32,426 nt of DNA from Alphaproteobacteria bacterium (GTDB lineage: Bacteria > Pseudomonadota > Alphaproteobacteria > UBA6615), in the NCBI GenBank assembly GCA_002722515.1, contig PBMH01000025.1:1-32426 (forward strand), written 5' to 3'. Below the pieces are notes generated by a model that searched no databases, was not told the origin of the DNA, and saw nothing but the letters and a program-made list of their open reading frames with translations. A program made the position numbers and the translations under genes. This document shows, piece after piece, positions 1 through 10,838 of the stretch (position 1 is its first letter; every line of letters begins with the position of its first letter).

Positions 1-67
1 CAGGCTTCTTCGCCGCAGGCTTCTTCGCCGCAGGTTTTTTCGTCGTTTTCGTAGTCGATTTCGCCAT
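1..67 (-). CDS. N-terminus of a Lys/Ala-rich protein (MAKSTTKTTKKPAAKKPAAKKP...), truncated by the window edge; possibly a CarD-type regulator by synteny with fdxA
   Basis: ATG at 67 on the minus strand, open to the window edge; PAAKK repeats. The CarD suggestion is synteny only. Confidence 0.5.
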   Translation of the reverse strand, partial: MAKSTTKTTKKPAAKKPAAKKP

Positions 68-266
68 TTCTAGTTCCGTTACCTGCCTACCGGAACGTCG
101 CAAAACCGCTTGAGAATCGCGATTCTACCGCGATTTGAATCGGTTATATCTGTTTCGGCGTAGAATCTAAAAACAAGGGACGGCGACAGCCATCCCTCGA
201 GTGTCCAATATTATAACAGGAAATAAGCTATTTTGGTAGGCGGCAGCCCAATTCGGACGCTGACGC

Positions 267-608
267 CTAGTCGCCGCTTCCCGGATTGGCACTGAAGTAC
301 TTTTCAAACTTCCCTTCTTCGGACTTTAAAGTCTCCGCATCGGGGTCCTCGTCCTTCTTAGCCGTGATGTTAGGCCACTTGCCTTCGGAATATTCCCGGT
401 TCAACTCAAGCCACTTCTCAGCCTCGGGCTCAACATCAGGAATAATGGCCTCGGCCGGACACTCCGGCTCGCACACACCGCAATCAATACATTCATCAGG
501 ATGGATCACGAGCATATTTTCACCCTCGTAAAAACAATCGACAGGACAGACTTCCACGCAATCCGTGTATTTGCACTTGATGCAGGCTTCAGTAACAACA
601 TACGGCAT
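267..608 (-). CDS. fdxA: Ferredoxin family protein (FdxA-like, 3Fe-4S/4Fe-4S)
   Basis: [55 protein letters not shown]. Start set at internal ATG 608 (MPYVV) rather than the longer ORF start. Confidence 0.93.
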   Translation of the reverse strand: MPYVVTEACIKCKYTDCVEVCPVDCFYEGENMLVIHPDECIDCGVCEPECPAEAIIPDVEPEAEKWLELNREYSEGKWPNITAKKDEDPDAETLKSEEGKFEKYFSANPGSGD

Positions 609-648
609 CTTTGGTATTTCCTTCTTGCCAAACTTCCCGAACAAGGAC

Positions 649-1107
649 CTATGAGGCCTCATCCTGCCTCTCAAGAACCCGTTTCCGAGCGTCCCCACTC
701 TCACGATCGCTAACGTAGATTAGGCCCGCGACGCGTCGCAACAAATTTGCTTCATGGTCGTGGATCTGACCATCGGCGCAGACCACTTCCCATAGCATCT
801 CAATCATCCGAATACGTTCCCCGGGAGTGAAAGCATCCTTTACTCGCCGGGCGAACCCGTAAACCTCGACCAGGTCCTCCGTCGCGGCGTCGGCGGCCAC
901 CAATAATGCCTCGGTGTCCGCGTTATCTAGCTCGAACCGGTCGCGCAGAAGCCTGCCGATCAGCACCCGTTCACCGTCATTATAGTCATCATCCATCCGG
1001 GCTGCCTCGACAAGAAGTGCTGCCGCAGCAAGCTGCAGTTCGTCGGGGCCGTGCTTAGAATCAGCTGTGCCACCAGCTGAAAACATGGATTTCAATCGAT
1101 CAAGCAT
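649..1107 (-). CDS. TerB-like (tellurite resistance TerB domain) protein
   Basis: [13 protein letters not shown]...[27 protein letters not shown]...[30 protein letters not shown] is a TerB-like pattern. Confidence 0.8.
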   Translation of the reverse strand: MLDRLKSMFSAGGTADSKHGPDELQLAAAALLVEAARMDDDYNDGERVLIGRLLRDRFELDNADTEALLVAADAATEDLVEVYGFARRVKDAFTPGERIRMIEMLWEVVCADGQIHDHEANLLRRVAGLIYVSDRESGDARKRVLERQDEAS

Positions 1108-1196
1108 TAGTCCTCCTCGGTCGCGTCTCCTTACACGGGTCACAGCGTGCGGACAACCAAGAGCGACGTGAATCACGTCACGACTGATCGGGTTGA

Positions 1197-1607
1197 TCAG
1201 CCGTCACGTAGCCGGTCGGTTTCTCTCCTCTCTCGCTTTGTCGGACGCCCCGATCCCGGCTCACGCTGCGCGACGCCGGGCAGCTCCGACTTGCGCGACA
1301 ACACAGGCGGAGACATATCCTGATACAACAGCGCCGCCTCGGGCGCCGATCCGCGCCGGCCCGTGAGCGCCACAATCCGAATGACCCGGATGTGGGAACC
1401 TAGCGAGAATGTCAGGATATCACCAACCCGCACCGACTGGCTCGACTTGTGGACTGGCATCTTGTTCAAACGCACCTTACCCGCTCGGCACACGGCCGTC
1501 GCAAGACTGCGAGTCTTGAAAAATCGTGCATACCAAAGCCATTTGTCGAGACGCAGAGATACCGGTGCGAAATCTGAGCGCGCGGAGTGCGACGTGGCTT
1601 CAGTCAA
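1197..1607 (-). CDS. RNA-binding S4 domain protein (Hsp15-like)
   Basis: LRLDKWLWYARFFKTRSLATAVCRAGKVRLN...VRVGDILTF S4 signature; overlaps the helicase start by 4 nt. Confidence 0.88.
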   Translation of the reverse strand: MTEATSHSARSDFAPVSLRLDKWLWYARFFKTRSLATAVCRAGKVRLNKMPVHKSSQSVRVGDILTFSLGSHIRVIRIVALTGRRGSAPEAALLYQDMSPPVLSRKSELPGVAQREPGSGRPTKRERRETDRLRDG

Positions 1608-4144
1608 GGCCCACGACCCTTGAGCACGGACAGTGCTGCAAAGGGTGAATCGGGATCAAAAGATGATTTTGGCCTACCTGGTTTCGCGTTTCCCTTTTTT
1701 TTCATCTGATTACCCCGGTGTTTCGCAGAGGCACGGCGCTTCGGCGCACGGCGCGTAACCTTGATTAAATTATTCTCCTCGCGCACAGCATAGCCGAAAC
1801 TCCGAATCATTCGAGCAAACACGTCGACCGTCACATCGATCCGTGAAAGAAGATCCGAGCTAACCGTGAACTCCCCGGCCTTGGTCCCACGCCGGATGGC
1901 CGCCATCAGGCGCTCGAGTTCATCTGCACGCACTGCCACCGGGCCCGCCGGGCAAAACCCAAGCGCCAGATACCAGCCATCATCTACCAGTTCGCTACGC
2001 GACACAGCCGTGGCGCCACCGTCCGGCAGCGCAGAGGCTGACACTGCATCGCTAGTCCAGATGCAGTATAGCATCGCCTTAAGTTCCATGACCCGGCCCT
2101 TGAGCAGGGCCGCCAGATAGGCAGACGTGATGCCAATCCGAACGCCGGCCTTCGCCAGTAACTTGCGTTCGTCATCGGTGAGATAGTTAGCCGGGTCATC
2201 GCCCTTGACCCGCGGAGCGCAGCCCAACCCCTCGCTCAGCCGAAACGCAAGCCCGCGAGCCGGACCAGAGAATTTTGCTTGTCCAAGCGCGAACAGCGGC
2301 GAAAGTTCAGCTCTCAGGATTGTCTCAAGCCATTCCTGCAACCGTAGTCGAACGCGCTCGCGCAGCGGCGCATCAAGTAGGTCACTGGGCAGAACCTCGA
2401 CTAACGGGTGTAGAATGTCAGTCCCGGCAAGCAGCCGGGCGACCGGAGCGCCTTGCCAAACGATCTGAGCCGCTTTCCGATCCAGTGTGAAGGCCCCGTC
2501 ATTGGATCCAGAAAACTCTGCGATCCGGGCACCGGTTGCCTCGCGAATAGCCCGATTGGCTGCCGCCATCAGGCGCGAGCTTGCCGCAACCTCGTCGTCC
2601 ACTGGGACGAAGCGAAAACCGTCAAACCGGCCCACCTCTTCTCCCTCAACAGTGACCATTCCGTCGGTCGACAATCCTGCCAATACCTTGTCTTTCTCCC
2701 GCAGACCCCGGGAAATTACCGATGCCTTTCGGTCGACAAACCGCCGCGTCAAACTTTCATGGAGTGCATCGGACAGTTTGTCTTCAAGGGACCTAGCCCT
2801 GCCCTGCACCTCGTCTGGATCGTCGATCCAGGAACGCCGATGGGACAAATAAGACCAAGTTCGTACGCCCGAGATTCGCGCCATCAACGTATCAATATCA
2901 CCATCGACACGATCAAACTGCCCCATCGAACGTTCAATCCAGTCCGCCGGGATACGGCCTGCATCGGCCATCAAAAACCGATAGGTGCGTGCGACGAGGC
3001 GGGGATGATTACCCGACAGATCGCCGCTAAAGTCGGGAATCTGACAAACGTCCCACAAGATACGTACCGCCTCAGGATTCGTTGCCATCGCCTTGATGTC
3101 GTCATGCTCGCGCACCGCCAGCAGCGCGTTATAATCATCTGTCGGCGGTGCCCGGCGCAGCACCTGCTCGGGTGGTGGGGCATCGAGACTGCGTTTGAGT
3201 GCATCCACAGAACCAAAGTCTAGGTTATTGTTGCGCCAGAAAATATTCAACACGGGATCGAATTCGTGCGCCTCAACGGCGGTGACAAGATCTGGTTCGA
3301 AGGGATCAAGGCCGGCCGTCGGACCGAAGGTTCCGTCCTCCGTGTATCGGCCCGCACGACCGGCAATTTGTCCGACCTCGCTGGGAGACAGGTGACGAAA
3401 CCCATGGCCGTCGAACTTAGTCATCGCCGAAAATCCAACATGGGTGATGCCCATGTTGAGGCCCATGCCAATGGCATCCGTCGCAACCAGATAATCAACC
3501 TCACCCGCCTCGTACATCTCCACCTGGGCGTTTCTAGTCCGCGGGCTTAGCGCTCCCAACACGATCGCCGCACCCCCCCGTTGGCGGCGCAGCAACTCGG
3601 CTAACGCATAGACATTCGCGGCTGAGAAGGCGACAACTGCACTACGCGGCGGCAAACGCGTAAGCTTACGAAAGCCGCAGTATTCGAGATTCGAAAATCG
3701 TTCACGACGTTCGATTTGCACATCAGGAATCAGCCGTCGAATGATAGGCGCAATGGTTTCTGCGCCCAGAAGCATTGTCTCCTCGCGGCCGCGCGCGCGC
3801 AGCAACCGATCAGTAAAGACGTGGCCACGCTCGGGATCGGCGCAGAGTTGAATTTCGTCGATCGCCAAAAAATCCACCGAGCGATCCTGCGGCATAGCCT
3901 CTACCGTGCATAAAAAGTAGCTTGGGTTTGCTGGAACAATGCGTTCTTCACCAGTAATCAGAGCCACTGATCCGACTCCCTTGAGCCGGACCACCCGGTC
4001 GTAATTCTCGCGCGCCAGCAAACGCAGTGGAAACCCAATCATCCCGCTCGCATGGCCGAGCATGCGGTCGATGGCGAGATAGGTTTTGCCAGTATTGGTG
4101 GGCCCGAGAACGGCTTTAACGAGACGCTGGCGGTGAACTAACAT
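1604..4144 (-). CDS. SUV3-like DEAD/DEAH-box RNA helicase
   Basis: VLGPTNTGKTYLAIDRML Walker A; FLAIDEIQLCADPERGHVFTDRLL; GQIAGRAGRYTEDGTFG. Confidence 0.9.
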   Translation of the reverse strand: MLVHRQRLVKAVLGPTNTGKTYLAIDRMLGHASGMIGFPLRLLARENYDRVVRLKGVGSVALITGEERIVPANPSYFLCTVEAMPQDRSVDFLAIDEIQLCADPERGHVFTDRLLRARGREETMLLGAETIAPIIRRLIPDVQIERRERFSNLEYCGFRKLTRLPPRSAVVAFSAANVYALAELLRRQRGGAAIVLGALSPRTRNAQVEMYEAGEVDYLVATDAIGMGLNMGITHVGFSAMTKFDGHGFRHLSPSEVGQIAGRAGRYTEDGTFGPTAGLDPFEPDLVTAVEAHEFDPVLNIFWRNNNLDFGSVDALKRSLDAPPPEQVLRRAPPTDDYNALLAVREHDDIKAMATNPEAVRILWDVCQIPDFSGDLSGNHPRLVARTYRFLMADAGRIPADWIERSMGQFDRVDGDIDTLMARISGVRTWSYLSHRRSWIDDPDEVQGRARSLEDKLSDALHESLTRRFVDRKASVISRGLREKDKVLAGLSTDGMVTVEGEEVGRFDGFRFVPVDDEVAASSRLMAAANRAIREATGARIAEFSGSNDGAFTLDRKAAQIVWQGAPVARLLAGTDILHPLVEVLPSDLLDAPLRERVRLRLQEWLETILRAELSPLFALGQAKFSGPARGLAFRLSEGLGCAPRVKGDDPANYLTDDERKLLAKAGVRIGITSAYLAALLKGRVMELKAMLYCIWTSDAVSASALPDGGATAVSRSELVDDGWYLALGFCPAGPVAVRADELERLMAAIRRGTKAGEFTVSSDLLSRIDVTVDVFARMIRSFGYAVREENNLIKVTRRAPKRRASAKHRGNQMKKKGNAKPGRPKSSFDPDSPFAALSVLKGRGP

Positions 4145-4503
4145 GACCCAAGCATCGCCACTACAGCAATCGATTGCAACCGAGCAGACAACCTGAGCGG
4201 GATAGAACTAACTTTGACCAATCACGCGCAACGACGTCACCATCCAAATCACCCGACACCAAAGCGGCTATCGTCAGAAATAACATCGTTATCAATTGCA
4301 AGCGCGATGGATACTCGATGGGCGGCGAGCGACTGATATCAATCGATGTTTTGTAACTAAAAGGTCGTGCGCATCACCTCTATAAACCTCTTTGCGGGGC
4401 CGGTCCTTTGCCCCATGAAAGACGCGCATAACAGCGCTATGCTGGGAACAGAAATATGGTTTCCTTGCCCGCACCCCTCAAATCGACTAACGGTGACGAC
4501 CCA

Positions 4504-7179
4504 TCAGGCGGCATCCAGCATGTTACGCAGCACATACTGAAGAATGCCACCGTGGCGATAATACTCCACCTCATCTAGCGTATCGATCCGACACAGCAGT
4601 TCGACCTCACGGGTAGTGCTGTTCTCATAGGTAATCGTGCAACCAAGTGTCGTGCGCGGCTCAAGACCGTTGGCGACGCCGACGATATTGAACACCTCAC
4701 GGCCCGTTAGTTCCAAGGTCTGACGGTTCGTGCCCTCGGGGAACTGCAGTGGCAGAACGCCCATGCCAACCAAATTCGAACGATGAATACGCTCAAAACT
4801 CTCAACTATCACAGCCTTCACACCCAAAAGTCGTGTGCCTTTGGCCGCCCAGTCGCGCGAGGATCCGGTACCATATTCGCGACCACCGATGACAACCAGC
4901 GGCACTTTCTCATCCTGGTAACGAATAGCGGCGTCATATATCGACATCTGTTCACCCGACGGATAGTGAATTGTCTCACCACCCTCGGTACCCGGGGCCA
5001 TCTCGTTGCGGATTCGGATGTTAGCGAAAGTGCCCCGCATCATGACCTCGTGATTGCCGCGCCGAGAGCCGAAGGAGTTAAAGTCGATTGGTCGCACTTG
5101 GTGCATCTTCAGATAGTCGCCCGCAGGCCCGTCTTCCTTGATCGAACCGGCCGGCGAAATATGGTCGGTTGTCACGCTGTCGGCGAGAATGGCCAGCGGC
5201 CGCGCGCCGATCACGTCGGACATCTCACCCGGCTCGGGCGCAATGTCCTCAAAGAAGCTGGGATGGCGAACATAGGTCGAGCCGTCATTCCACTCATAGG
5301 TTAGGCCCGTCGAGGTTTTTATTTTCTGCCATGCGGTGTCACCCGCAAAGACATTGTCGTAGCGCTTGCGAAACATCTCGGCAGTTAGGACGTTATCGAG
5401 AATTTCCTGCACCTCGACATTACTCGGCCAGATATCCTTGAGGAAAACGTCATTACCGTCGGGGTCCTGACTTATCGGATCATTGTAGATATCGACGACC
5501 ATCGAGCCAGCGAGCGCATAGGCAACCACCAGCGGCGGCGAAGCCAGATAGTTAAGCTTGGTGAGCGGATGCACCCGGCCCTCGAAGTTCCGGTTTCCCG
5601 ATAGGACCGCGCCCACGCCGATGTCACCGTTGACAATTGCCTCGTGTATCTCCGGTTTCAGCGGACCAGAGTTGCCAATACAGGTGGTACAGCCGTAGCC
5701 GACCAGATCGAAGCCAACCTCATCGAGATAGGGTTGTAGGCCCGCAGCCTCTAGATAATCGGTAACCACCTGGCTGCCCGGCGCAAAAGACGTCTTCACC
5801 CATGGCTTGCGTTCGAGGCCGCGCTCGCGCGCCTTTTTCGCGACCAGACCAGCAGCGACCAGTACCGATGGATTTGAGGTATTGGTGCAGCTCGTGATGG
5901 CAGCGATCACTACATCCGCCGGCGAAATATCGAAGTCCGAACCTTCGACCGAGGTAGCCGTGCCCGCGCCCATGTCCTCTAGGGCCGTTTTGGCAGAAGA
6001 CACCATGTCGGACAGGGCCACGCGATCCTGCGGACGCTTCGGGCCCGCGAGTGAAGGCTCGACAGTTGAAAGGTCGAGTGAGAGCGTATCAGTAAAGACC
6101 GGATCCCATTCACCTTTTATGCACCACATGCCCTGTGCCTTAGCATAGGCCTCAACCAGCGCAACGCGCTCGTCACTCCGTCCAGTGAAACGCATGTAAC
6201 GCAGCGTCTCCTCGTCGATCGGAAAAATACCGCAGGTTGCACCATATTCCGGCGCCATATTCGAGATCGTCGCGCGATCGGCTAAGGTAAGATTGTCGAG
6301 ACCTTCACCATAGAATTCAACAAACTTGCTAACCACTCCCTTGGCACGAAGCATCTGGGTCACCGTCAGCACCAGGTCGGTGGCGGTCATGCCCTCCCTG
6401 AGCTCTCCGTCGAGGCGGAACCCAATCACCTCGGGCACCACCATTGAAATTGGTTGCCCAAGCATCGCTGCCTCGGCCTCAATGCCGCCCACACCCCAGC
6501 CCAAAACACCAAGGCCATTGACCATCGTAGTGTGACTGTCGGTACCAACCAGCGTGTCGGGATAGGTAATGGTCCTGCCATCTTCTTCGGCGGTCCAGAC
6601 CGTCTGAGCTAAATATTCCAGGTTGACCTGATGGCAAATGCCTGTGCCCGGCGGAACGACACGGAAATTATCGAACGCGCCCTGCCCCCAGCGCAGAAAC
6701 TCGTAGCGCTCGCCATTGCGCTCAAACTCAAGTTCAACATTTTTACCGAATGAATCTTCGTCGCCGAAATGATCGACCATCACCGAATGGTCAATTACCA
6801 GGTCAACTGGCGAGAGTGGATTGATAAGTCGTGGGTCGGCGTCAAGTTCATCCACCGCATCACGCATCGCCGCAAGATCGACGACGGCAGGCACACCAGT
6901 GAAGTCTTGCATCAGGACGCGCGCGGGCCGATACGCGATCTCGCGCGACGATCGCTGCTCTTTCAGCCAGTCGACAAGCGCTTGGGCATCGTCGGTCGAG
7001 ACAGTACGGCCGTCCTCGTAACGGAGCATGTTTTCCAGCAACACCTTCAAGGAATAAGGGAGGCGCGATACGTCGCCGAGTTTCTCCGACGCTGCTTCGA
7101 GGCTAAAATAGTCATAGCTCTGGCCCGCAACTTCGAGGGTGCGGCGGGTCTTCAGGCTGTCCTGGCCAGTAACGCTCAT
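4504..7179 (-). CDS. acnA: Aconitate hydratase AcnA
   Basis: Full-length aconitase motifs: [79 protein letters not shown]. Start chosen at MSVTGQD because of GGAGAG ribosome-binding site spacing. Confidence 0.96.
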   Translation of the reverse strand: MSVTGQDSLKTRRTLEVAGQSYDYFSLEAASEKLGDVSRLPYSLKVLLENMLRYEDGRTVSTDDAQALVDWLKEQRSSREIAYRPARVLMQDFTGVPAVVDLAAMRDAVDELDADPRLINPLSPVDLVIDHSVMVDHFGDEDSFGKNVELEFERNGERYEFLRWGQGAFDNFRVVPPGTGICHQVNLEYLAQTVWTAEEDGRTITYPDTLVGTDSHTTMVNGLGVLGWGVGGIEAEAAMLGQPISMVVPEVIGFRLDGELREGMTATDLVLTVTQMLRAKGVVSKFVEFYGEGLDNLTLADRATISNMAPEYGATCGIFPIDEETLRYMRFTGRSDERVALVEAYAKAQGMWCIKGEWDPVFTDTLSLDLSTVEPSLAGPKRPQDRVALSDMVSSAKTALEDMGAGTATSVEGSDFDISPADVVIAAITSCTNTSNPSVLVAAGLVAKKARERGLERKPWVKTSFAPGSQVVTDYLEAAGLQPYLDEVGFDLVGYGCTTCIGNSGPLKPEIHEAIVNGDIGVGAVLSGNRNFEGRVHPLTKLNYLASPPLVVAYALAGSMVVDIYNDPISQDPDGNDVFLKDIWPSNVEVQEILDNVLTAEMFRKRYDNVFAGDTAWQKIKTSTGLTYEWNDGSTYVRHPSFFEDIAPEPGEMSDVIGARPLAILADSVTTDHISPAGSIKEDGPAGDYLKMHQVRPIDFNSFGSRRGNHEVMMRGTFANIRIRNEMAPGTEGGETIHYPSGEQMSIYDAAIRYQDEKVPLVVIGGREYGTGSSRDWAAKGTRLLGVKAVIVESFERIHRSNLVGMGVLPLQFPEGTNRQTLELTGREVFNIVGVANGLEPRTTLGCTITYENSTTREVELLCRIDTLDEVEYYRHGGILQYVLRNMLDAA

Positions 7180-7539
7180 GGACATTCTCTCCTTCCCGTA
7201 AACGGTATCCATCTGGTGATCCGGAAGCTGGCGTGCGGGTGGAGACCCAGACCACACCAATTCGAGCGGTTATAGGTCAAACACCTGGTGTGTCCAAGCT
7301 TCAGCGTATCAAAAAACTTTTTTAATCCGCCTAAGAGGAAGCGACCTTAGAAATATAGCTCCTGAGAGAATGTGCTGCGCCACCAACATCTGAGAGTTGC
7401 GCAGAGGATATCCAAGCCTGCTGCGCAACGTCAGCCTGTTTTATTTGGTGCTAATAGTGTCAACGGAGAGGTAACAAAAAACACATTTCCGCCCCATTAC
7501 AAACCACCTCTCGCCAATCTGAGCCCTCATATTAAAGCC

Positions 7540-7663
7540 TGACCAAGAGCATCCTCTTTAAAAAGCTTTTGGTCAGCCTCCGAAACATCAGCCTGATCCC
7601 ATGCGGGTCAGCGCTGATCCAGGCCCCTAAAGGCCGCCGGCCCCCCCAACCGGCGGCCTTTTT
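7540..7663 (+). ncRNA. Candidate structured intergenic RNA ending in an intrinsic terminator
   Basis: TGACCAAGAGC/GCTTTTGGTCA stem (7540-7550/7565-7575), GCCTGATC/GATCCAGGC-type stem, then a GC-rich terminator hairpin with a T-run. No coding gene directly upstream on + explains it. Confidence 0.35.
7629..7663 (+). terminator. Rho-independent terminator
   Basis: AAAGGCCGCCGG-cccccccaa-CCGGCGGCCTTTTT: 12-bp stem followed by a T-run on the + strand. Confidence 0.85.
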
Positions 7664-7879
7664 GTGTCACATAGAACAGTGTCTCCGGCTCCACCCTATA
7701 AACGATATCCTGCTGGTCAGGAAAACCCAGCACATCAAATTTCCACTATTCATCGGCCATCAGCCCATTGCGTAGCCACAATACGTAATTAAGTCTCGCT
7801 CCCGACGTACGAAAACATGATCGGCAGACGCCCAACACTTTGCTAAATTCGTGCTATCCCCGCCGTCGAGGGAACCAAC

Positions 7880-8548
7880 TTGACGACGAGCAGACGAGGA
7901 CACGTGCAAGGTCTCATCACACATAAGCTTAGCTGCATCCGCGGTGAACAGTCCGTCTTCACTGGACTCGATATAGCGGTGAACCCGGGGCGCGCATTGC
8001 TACTTTCGGGACCCAATGGCAGTGGCAAGTCCAGCCTTCTGAGGATACTCGCTGGACTCCTGCCACCCGCAACCGGGCGTATCGACTGGGAGGGAACGAA
8101 TATCGCAGCCGACCAAGACGCACACCGTGCGCGTGTCGCCTATATCGGCCATGAAGACCCGTTAAAGCCGAACTTGACCGTTATGGAAAACCTCTCCTTT
8201 TGGGCCCGCATGTACGGTTTCGATCCCAACATTGAACCCGCCCTCTTCCAGTTTTCCATCGAATCCCTGGCTGGGGTGCCAGTGAAATATCTTTCGGCTG
8301 GTCAACGCCGCCGTACGACACTTGCCCGTCTCGCGCTCGGCCAGAATTCAGAGGCAGGACCGGCCTTGTGGCTGCTCGACGAACCAGGGGCGGGCCTCGA
8401 CCGGGGGGCGGTGGCGATGCTCGCCAACACTATCCTGGCGCATCTCTCGAACGAGGGCGTGGCAATAGTCTCAACTCATGGCGACCGACTCGACGAGTTA
8501 CTCGCGGAGCATGCCGATTCATTCGACATGCGCAAGCTTTCGACATGA
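7880..8548 (+). CDS. ccmA: Heme ABC exporter ATP-binding protein CcmA
   Basis: GPNGSGKSSLLRILAGLL Walker A, LSAGQRRRTTLARLAL signature, LWLLDEPGAGLD Walker B; TTG start at 7880; followed by ccmB. Confidence 0.93.
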   Translation: MTTSRRGHVQGLITHKLSCIRGEQSVFTGLDIAVNPGRALLLSGPNGSGKSSLLRILAGLLPPATGRIDWEGTNIAADQDAHRARVAYIGHEDPLKPNLTVMENLSFWARMYGFDPNIEPALFQFSIESLAGVPVKYLSAGQRRRTTLARLALGQNSEAGPALWLLDEPGAGLDRGAVAMLANTILAHLSNEGVAIVSTHGDRLDELLAEHADSFDMRKLST

Positions 8549-9210
8549 TTGGGATTGCCCTCCTCGTCCGACGCGACCTCCGACTCGCCTTCCGCGGCAG
8601 CACCGACGCAATGATGAGTGTGATCTTCTTCATCCTAGCGGTGATCCTGTTTCCATTCGGGGTGGGCTCAGATATCAAGATTCTGCCGCATATCGGGGGC
8701 GGCATCATCTGGGTAGTTGCGCTACTGGCGGCATTACTTTCGTTAGATCGCATGTTTGCAGCAGACCATGATGATGGCAGCCTCGATCTACTTTACCTGT
8801 CTCCGGTCTCGCTCGGGCAGCTCGCGCTGGCCAAGGCTTTAACTCACTGGCTAACGAGCGGCGTACCACTGCTGTTCGCCGCGCCTATCCTGGCCCTGTT
8901 TTACAATCTGCCCGAGGCAGCTCTCCTGCCGCTTCTGTATACAATGCTACTGGGAACACCGACCCTCAGTCTGGTCGGGGGAATCGGGGCTGCAATCACG
9001 CTGGGGGCTCGTCGCGGCGGCGTCCTGCTGGCTCTGCTGCTGCTACCACTCTATATTCCCGTGCTTATCTTTGGCGCCAGCGCGTTGGATGGTGCCATTG
9101 CAGGACGCGACATCGGACCCCAATTCATGATTCTAGGCGGATTTCTTCTCGCCGCACTCGCCCTCGCCCCATGGGCAACAGCGGCTGCGCTGCGCTACGC
9201 GATCGACTAA
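8545..9210 (+). CDS. ccmB: Heme exporter protein CcmB
   Basis: MIGIALLVRRDLRLAFRG... polytopic membrane protein; ATG overlaps the ccmA stop (ATGA); position in ccm cluster. Confidence 0.92.
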   Translation: MIGIALLVRRDLRLAFRGSTDAMMSVIFFILAVILFPFGVGSDIKILPHIGGGIIWVVALLAALLSLDRMFAADHDDGSLDLLYLSPVSLGQLALAKALTHWLTSGVPLLFAAPILALFYNLPEAALLPLLYTMLLGTPTLSLVGGIGAAITLGARRGGVLLALLLLPLYIPVLIFGASALDGAIAGRDIGPQFMILGGFLLAALALAPWATAAALRYAID

Positions 9211-9234
9211 ACTGCGCCCAATCAAAGAACGGAT

Positions 9235-9960
9235 GTGACTTTGCTTCATCGCTTTGCAAGCCCAGCTCGTTTCTCCCGGATCGCCACCCGGGTCCTGCCT
9301 TGGTCAGTGGCTCTAACCGGACTTCTATTCGTTGCCGGTATTTACTTCGCTTTGTTCGCATCACCCGCCGACTATCAGCAGGGTGAGACCGTGCGCATTA
9401 TGTACGTGCATGTCCCCTCGGCCTGGATGGCCATAGCCTGCTATATCTTCATCGCCGCAATGAGCGCAATCTCGCTGATCTGGAAGCATCCGCTAGCGGA
9501 CGTTGCCGCGCGGGCTGCAGCCCCACTCGGGGCCGCCTTCACGTTAATTGTACTAATCACCGGCAGCCTATGGGGTAAACCCACCTGGGGCACCTGGTGG
9601 GTCTGGGATGCGCGGCTGACTTCGGTGCTGATCATGTTCTTTCTCTATCTCGGCCACATCGCACTAACGCACGCCTTCGACAACCCCCAGCGCGGCGCCA
9701 AGGCCGCCGCAATGCTGGCCTTAGTTGGGTTCATCAATATTCCAATCATCAAGTTCTCAGTTGACTGGTGGAACACGCTGCATCAACCCGCCAGCCTGAC
9801 CCGTCTCGACAGGCCAGCAATCGACCCAGGCATGCTGACGCCATTGCTACTGATGGGGCTCGCCTTCATGGCTTATTTTGTCACGATGCTGCTAATCCGC
9901 ATGCGGGCAGACCTCAATGCCGCCCGAGCTCGGGCCCGGCAGTTGTCTGCCGCCGAATAA
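9235..9960 (+). CDS. ccmC: Heme exporter protein CcmC
   Basis: WGTWWVWDARLTS tryptophan-rich WWD motif, multiple TM segments; GTG start. Confidence 0.94.
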   Translation: MTLLHRFASPARFSRIATRVLPWSVALTGLLFVAGIYFALFASPADYQQGETVRIMYVHVPSAWMAIACYIFIAAMSAISLIWKHPLADVAARAAAPLGAAFTLIVLITGSLWGKPTWGTWWVWDARLTSVLIMFFLYLGHIALTHAFDNPQRGAKAAAMLALVGFINIPIIKFSVDWWNTLHQPASLTRLDRPAIDPGMLTPLLLMGLAFMAYFVTMLLIRMRADLNAARARARQLSAAE

Positions 9961-10078
9961 TTACGTTTGCGTGTATAGATAAGTGGTAGGCAAAGTTAAT
10001 CGAGATCGTGTTTCTCTCGGCGAGACAGCAAGCTCAATTAGGGCACTTTCATTGTTTTAAGAAACCGAGACCCGTATC

Positions 10079-10459
10079 GTGAAACCTCTGATTGTTCCGG
10101 CCCTACTCTCCGTTCTGACCGTTGCCGCACCGAGTGTCGTCCTCGCGCAGGATCTCGCAGCAGGCAAAAAAGTGTTCCGCCGCTGCAACGCTTGCCACAC
10201 CCTCGAAGAAGGCGGCACAAACAAAGTAGGCCCCAATCTCTGGAACATCTTCGGTAGCACCGCCGGCACCCGCACTAATGGCTTCAAGTATTCCAAAGCG
10301 CTGAAATCATCCGGGATTATCTGGGACGACTCAACGATGTCGGCCTATCTTGAGAATCCTCGCGGGACGGTGCCAAAGACACGCATGAGCTTCATCGGCC
10401 TAAAGAAGGCCGATCAACGTGATGCCGTAATCAACTATCTGAGGAGTGCGACCCGCTAG
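10079..10459 (+). CDS. Class I c-type cytochrome with signal peptide
   Basis: Signal peptide MKPLIVPALLSVLTVAAPSVVLA; CNACH heme motif; KTRMSFIGL distal Met region; GTG start at 10079. Confidence 0.9.
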   Translation: MKPLIVPALLSVLTVAAPSVVLAQDLAAGKKVFRRCNACHTLEEGGTNKVGPNLWNIFGSTAGTRTNGFKYSKALKSSGIIWDDSTMSAYLENPRGTVPKTRMSFIGLKKADQRDAVINYLRSATR

Positions 10460-10637
10460 ACCATGTGACGAAACGACACCGCGCGCCCTAGCCTTGCCGG
10501 TCGGTCGTTCCCATATAAATGGCAACGTGGCGCGATTTGGTTAAACTAAACTCCGACGTTAAACCTAGCCGGCTTAAGTTAACCGATTTTTATATCCCGC
10601 ACCTCGCCGCGCGTTTGACCATGATGGTTCCGGAAAC

Positions 10638-10838
10638 GTGGAAGACCTTGCAGAATTCTTAAATATGGGCGGTCATGCTGCATTCGTCTGGCCCGCACTG
10701 GGAACAGCCGCAGCGATCCTGTCGATCATGGCAATCTCCAGCGTCCAGCGACTGCGCCGGAGCGAAATAATCCTGCGCACATCTGAGGCATCCACACCCG
10801 CCCGCCACCAGCGGGCCAAGATAGAGCCCGGCACATGA
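10638..10838 (+). CDS. ccmD: Heme exporter protein CcmD (small)
   Basis: MGGHAAFVWPALGTAAAILSIMAISSVQRLRRSE is CcmD-like; lies just before ccmE; GTG start at 10638. Confidence 0.82.
   Translation: MEDLAEFLNMGGHAAFVWPALGTAAAILSIMAISSVQRLRRSEIILRTSEASTPARHQRAKIEPGT

Noticed and set aside
1-45. 15-bp GCAGGCTTCTTCGCC repeats as a mobile or regulatory repeat
   Set aside because: They encode the in-frame PAAKK repeats of a Lys/Ala-rich N-terminus, so low-complexity coding explains them.
2453-3223. 256-aa + strand ORF opposite the helicase
   Set aside because: Antisense to a clear helicase gene, with no recognisable motif; typical shadow ORF.
4395-4417. GGGGC...GCCCC hairpin as acnA terminator
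   Set aside because: Short stem and no T-run on the acnA strand.
4783-5304. 173-aa + strand ORF opposite acnA
   Set aside because: Antisense to strongly conserved aconitase; no domain pattern.
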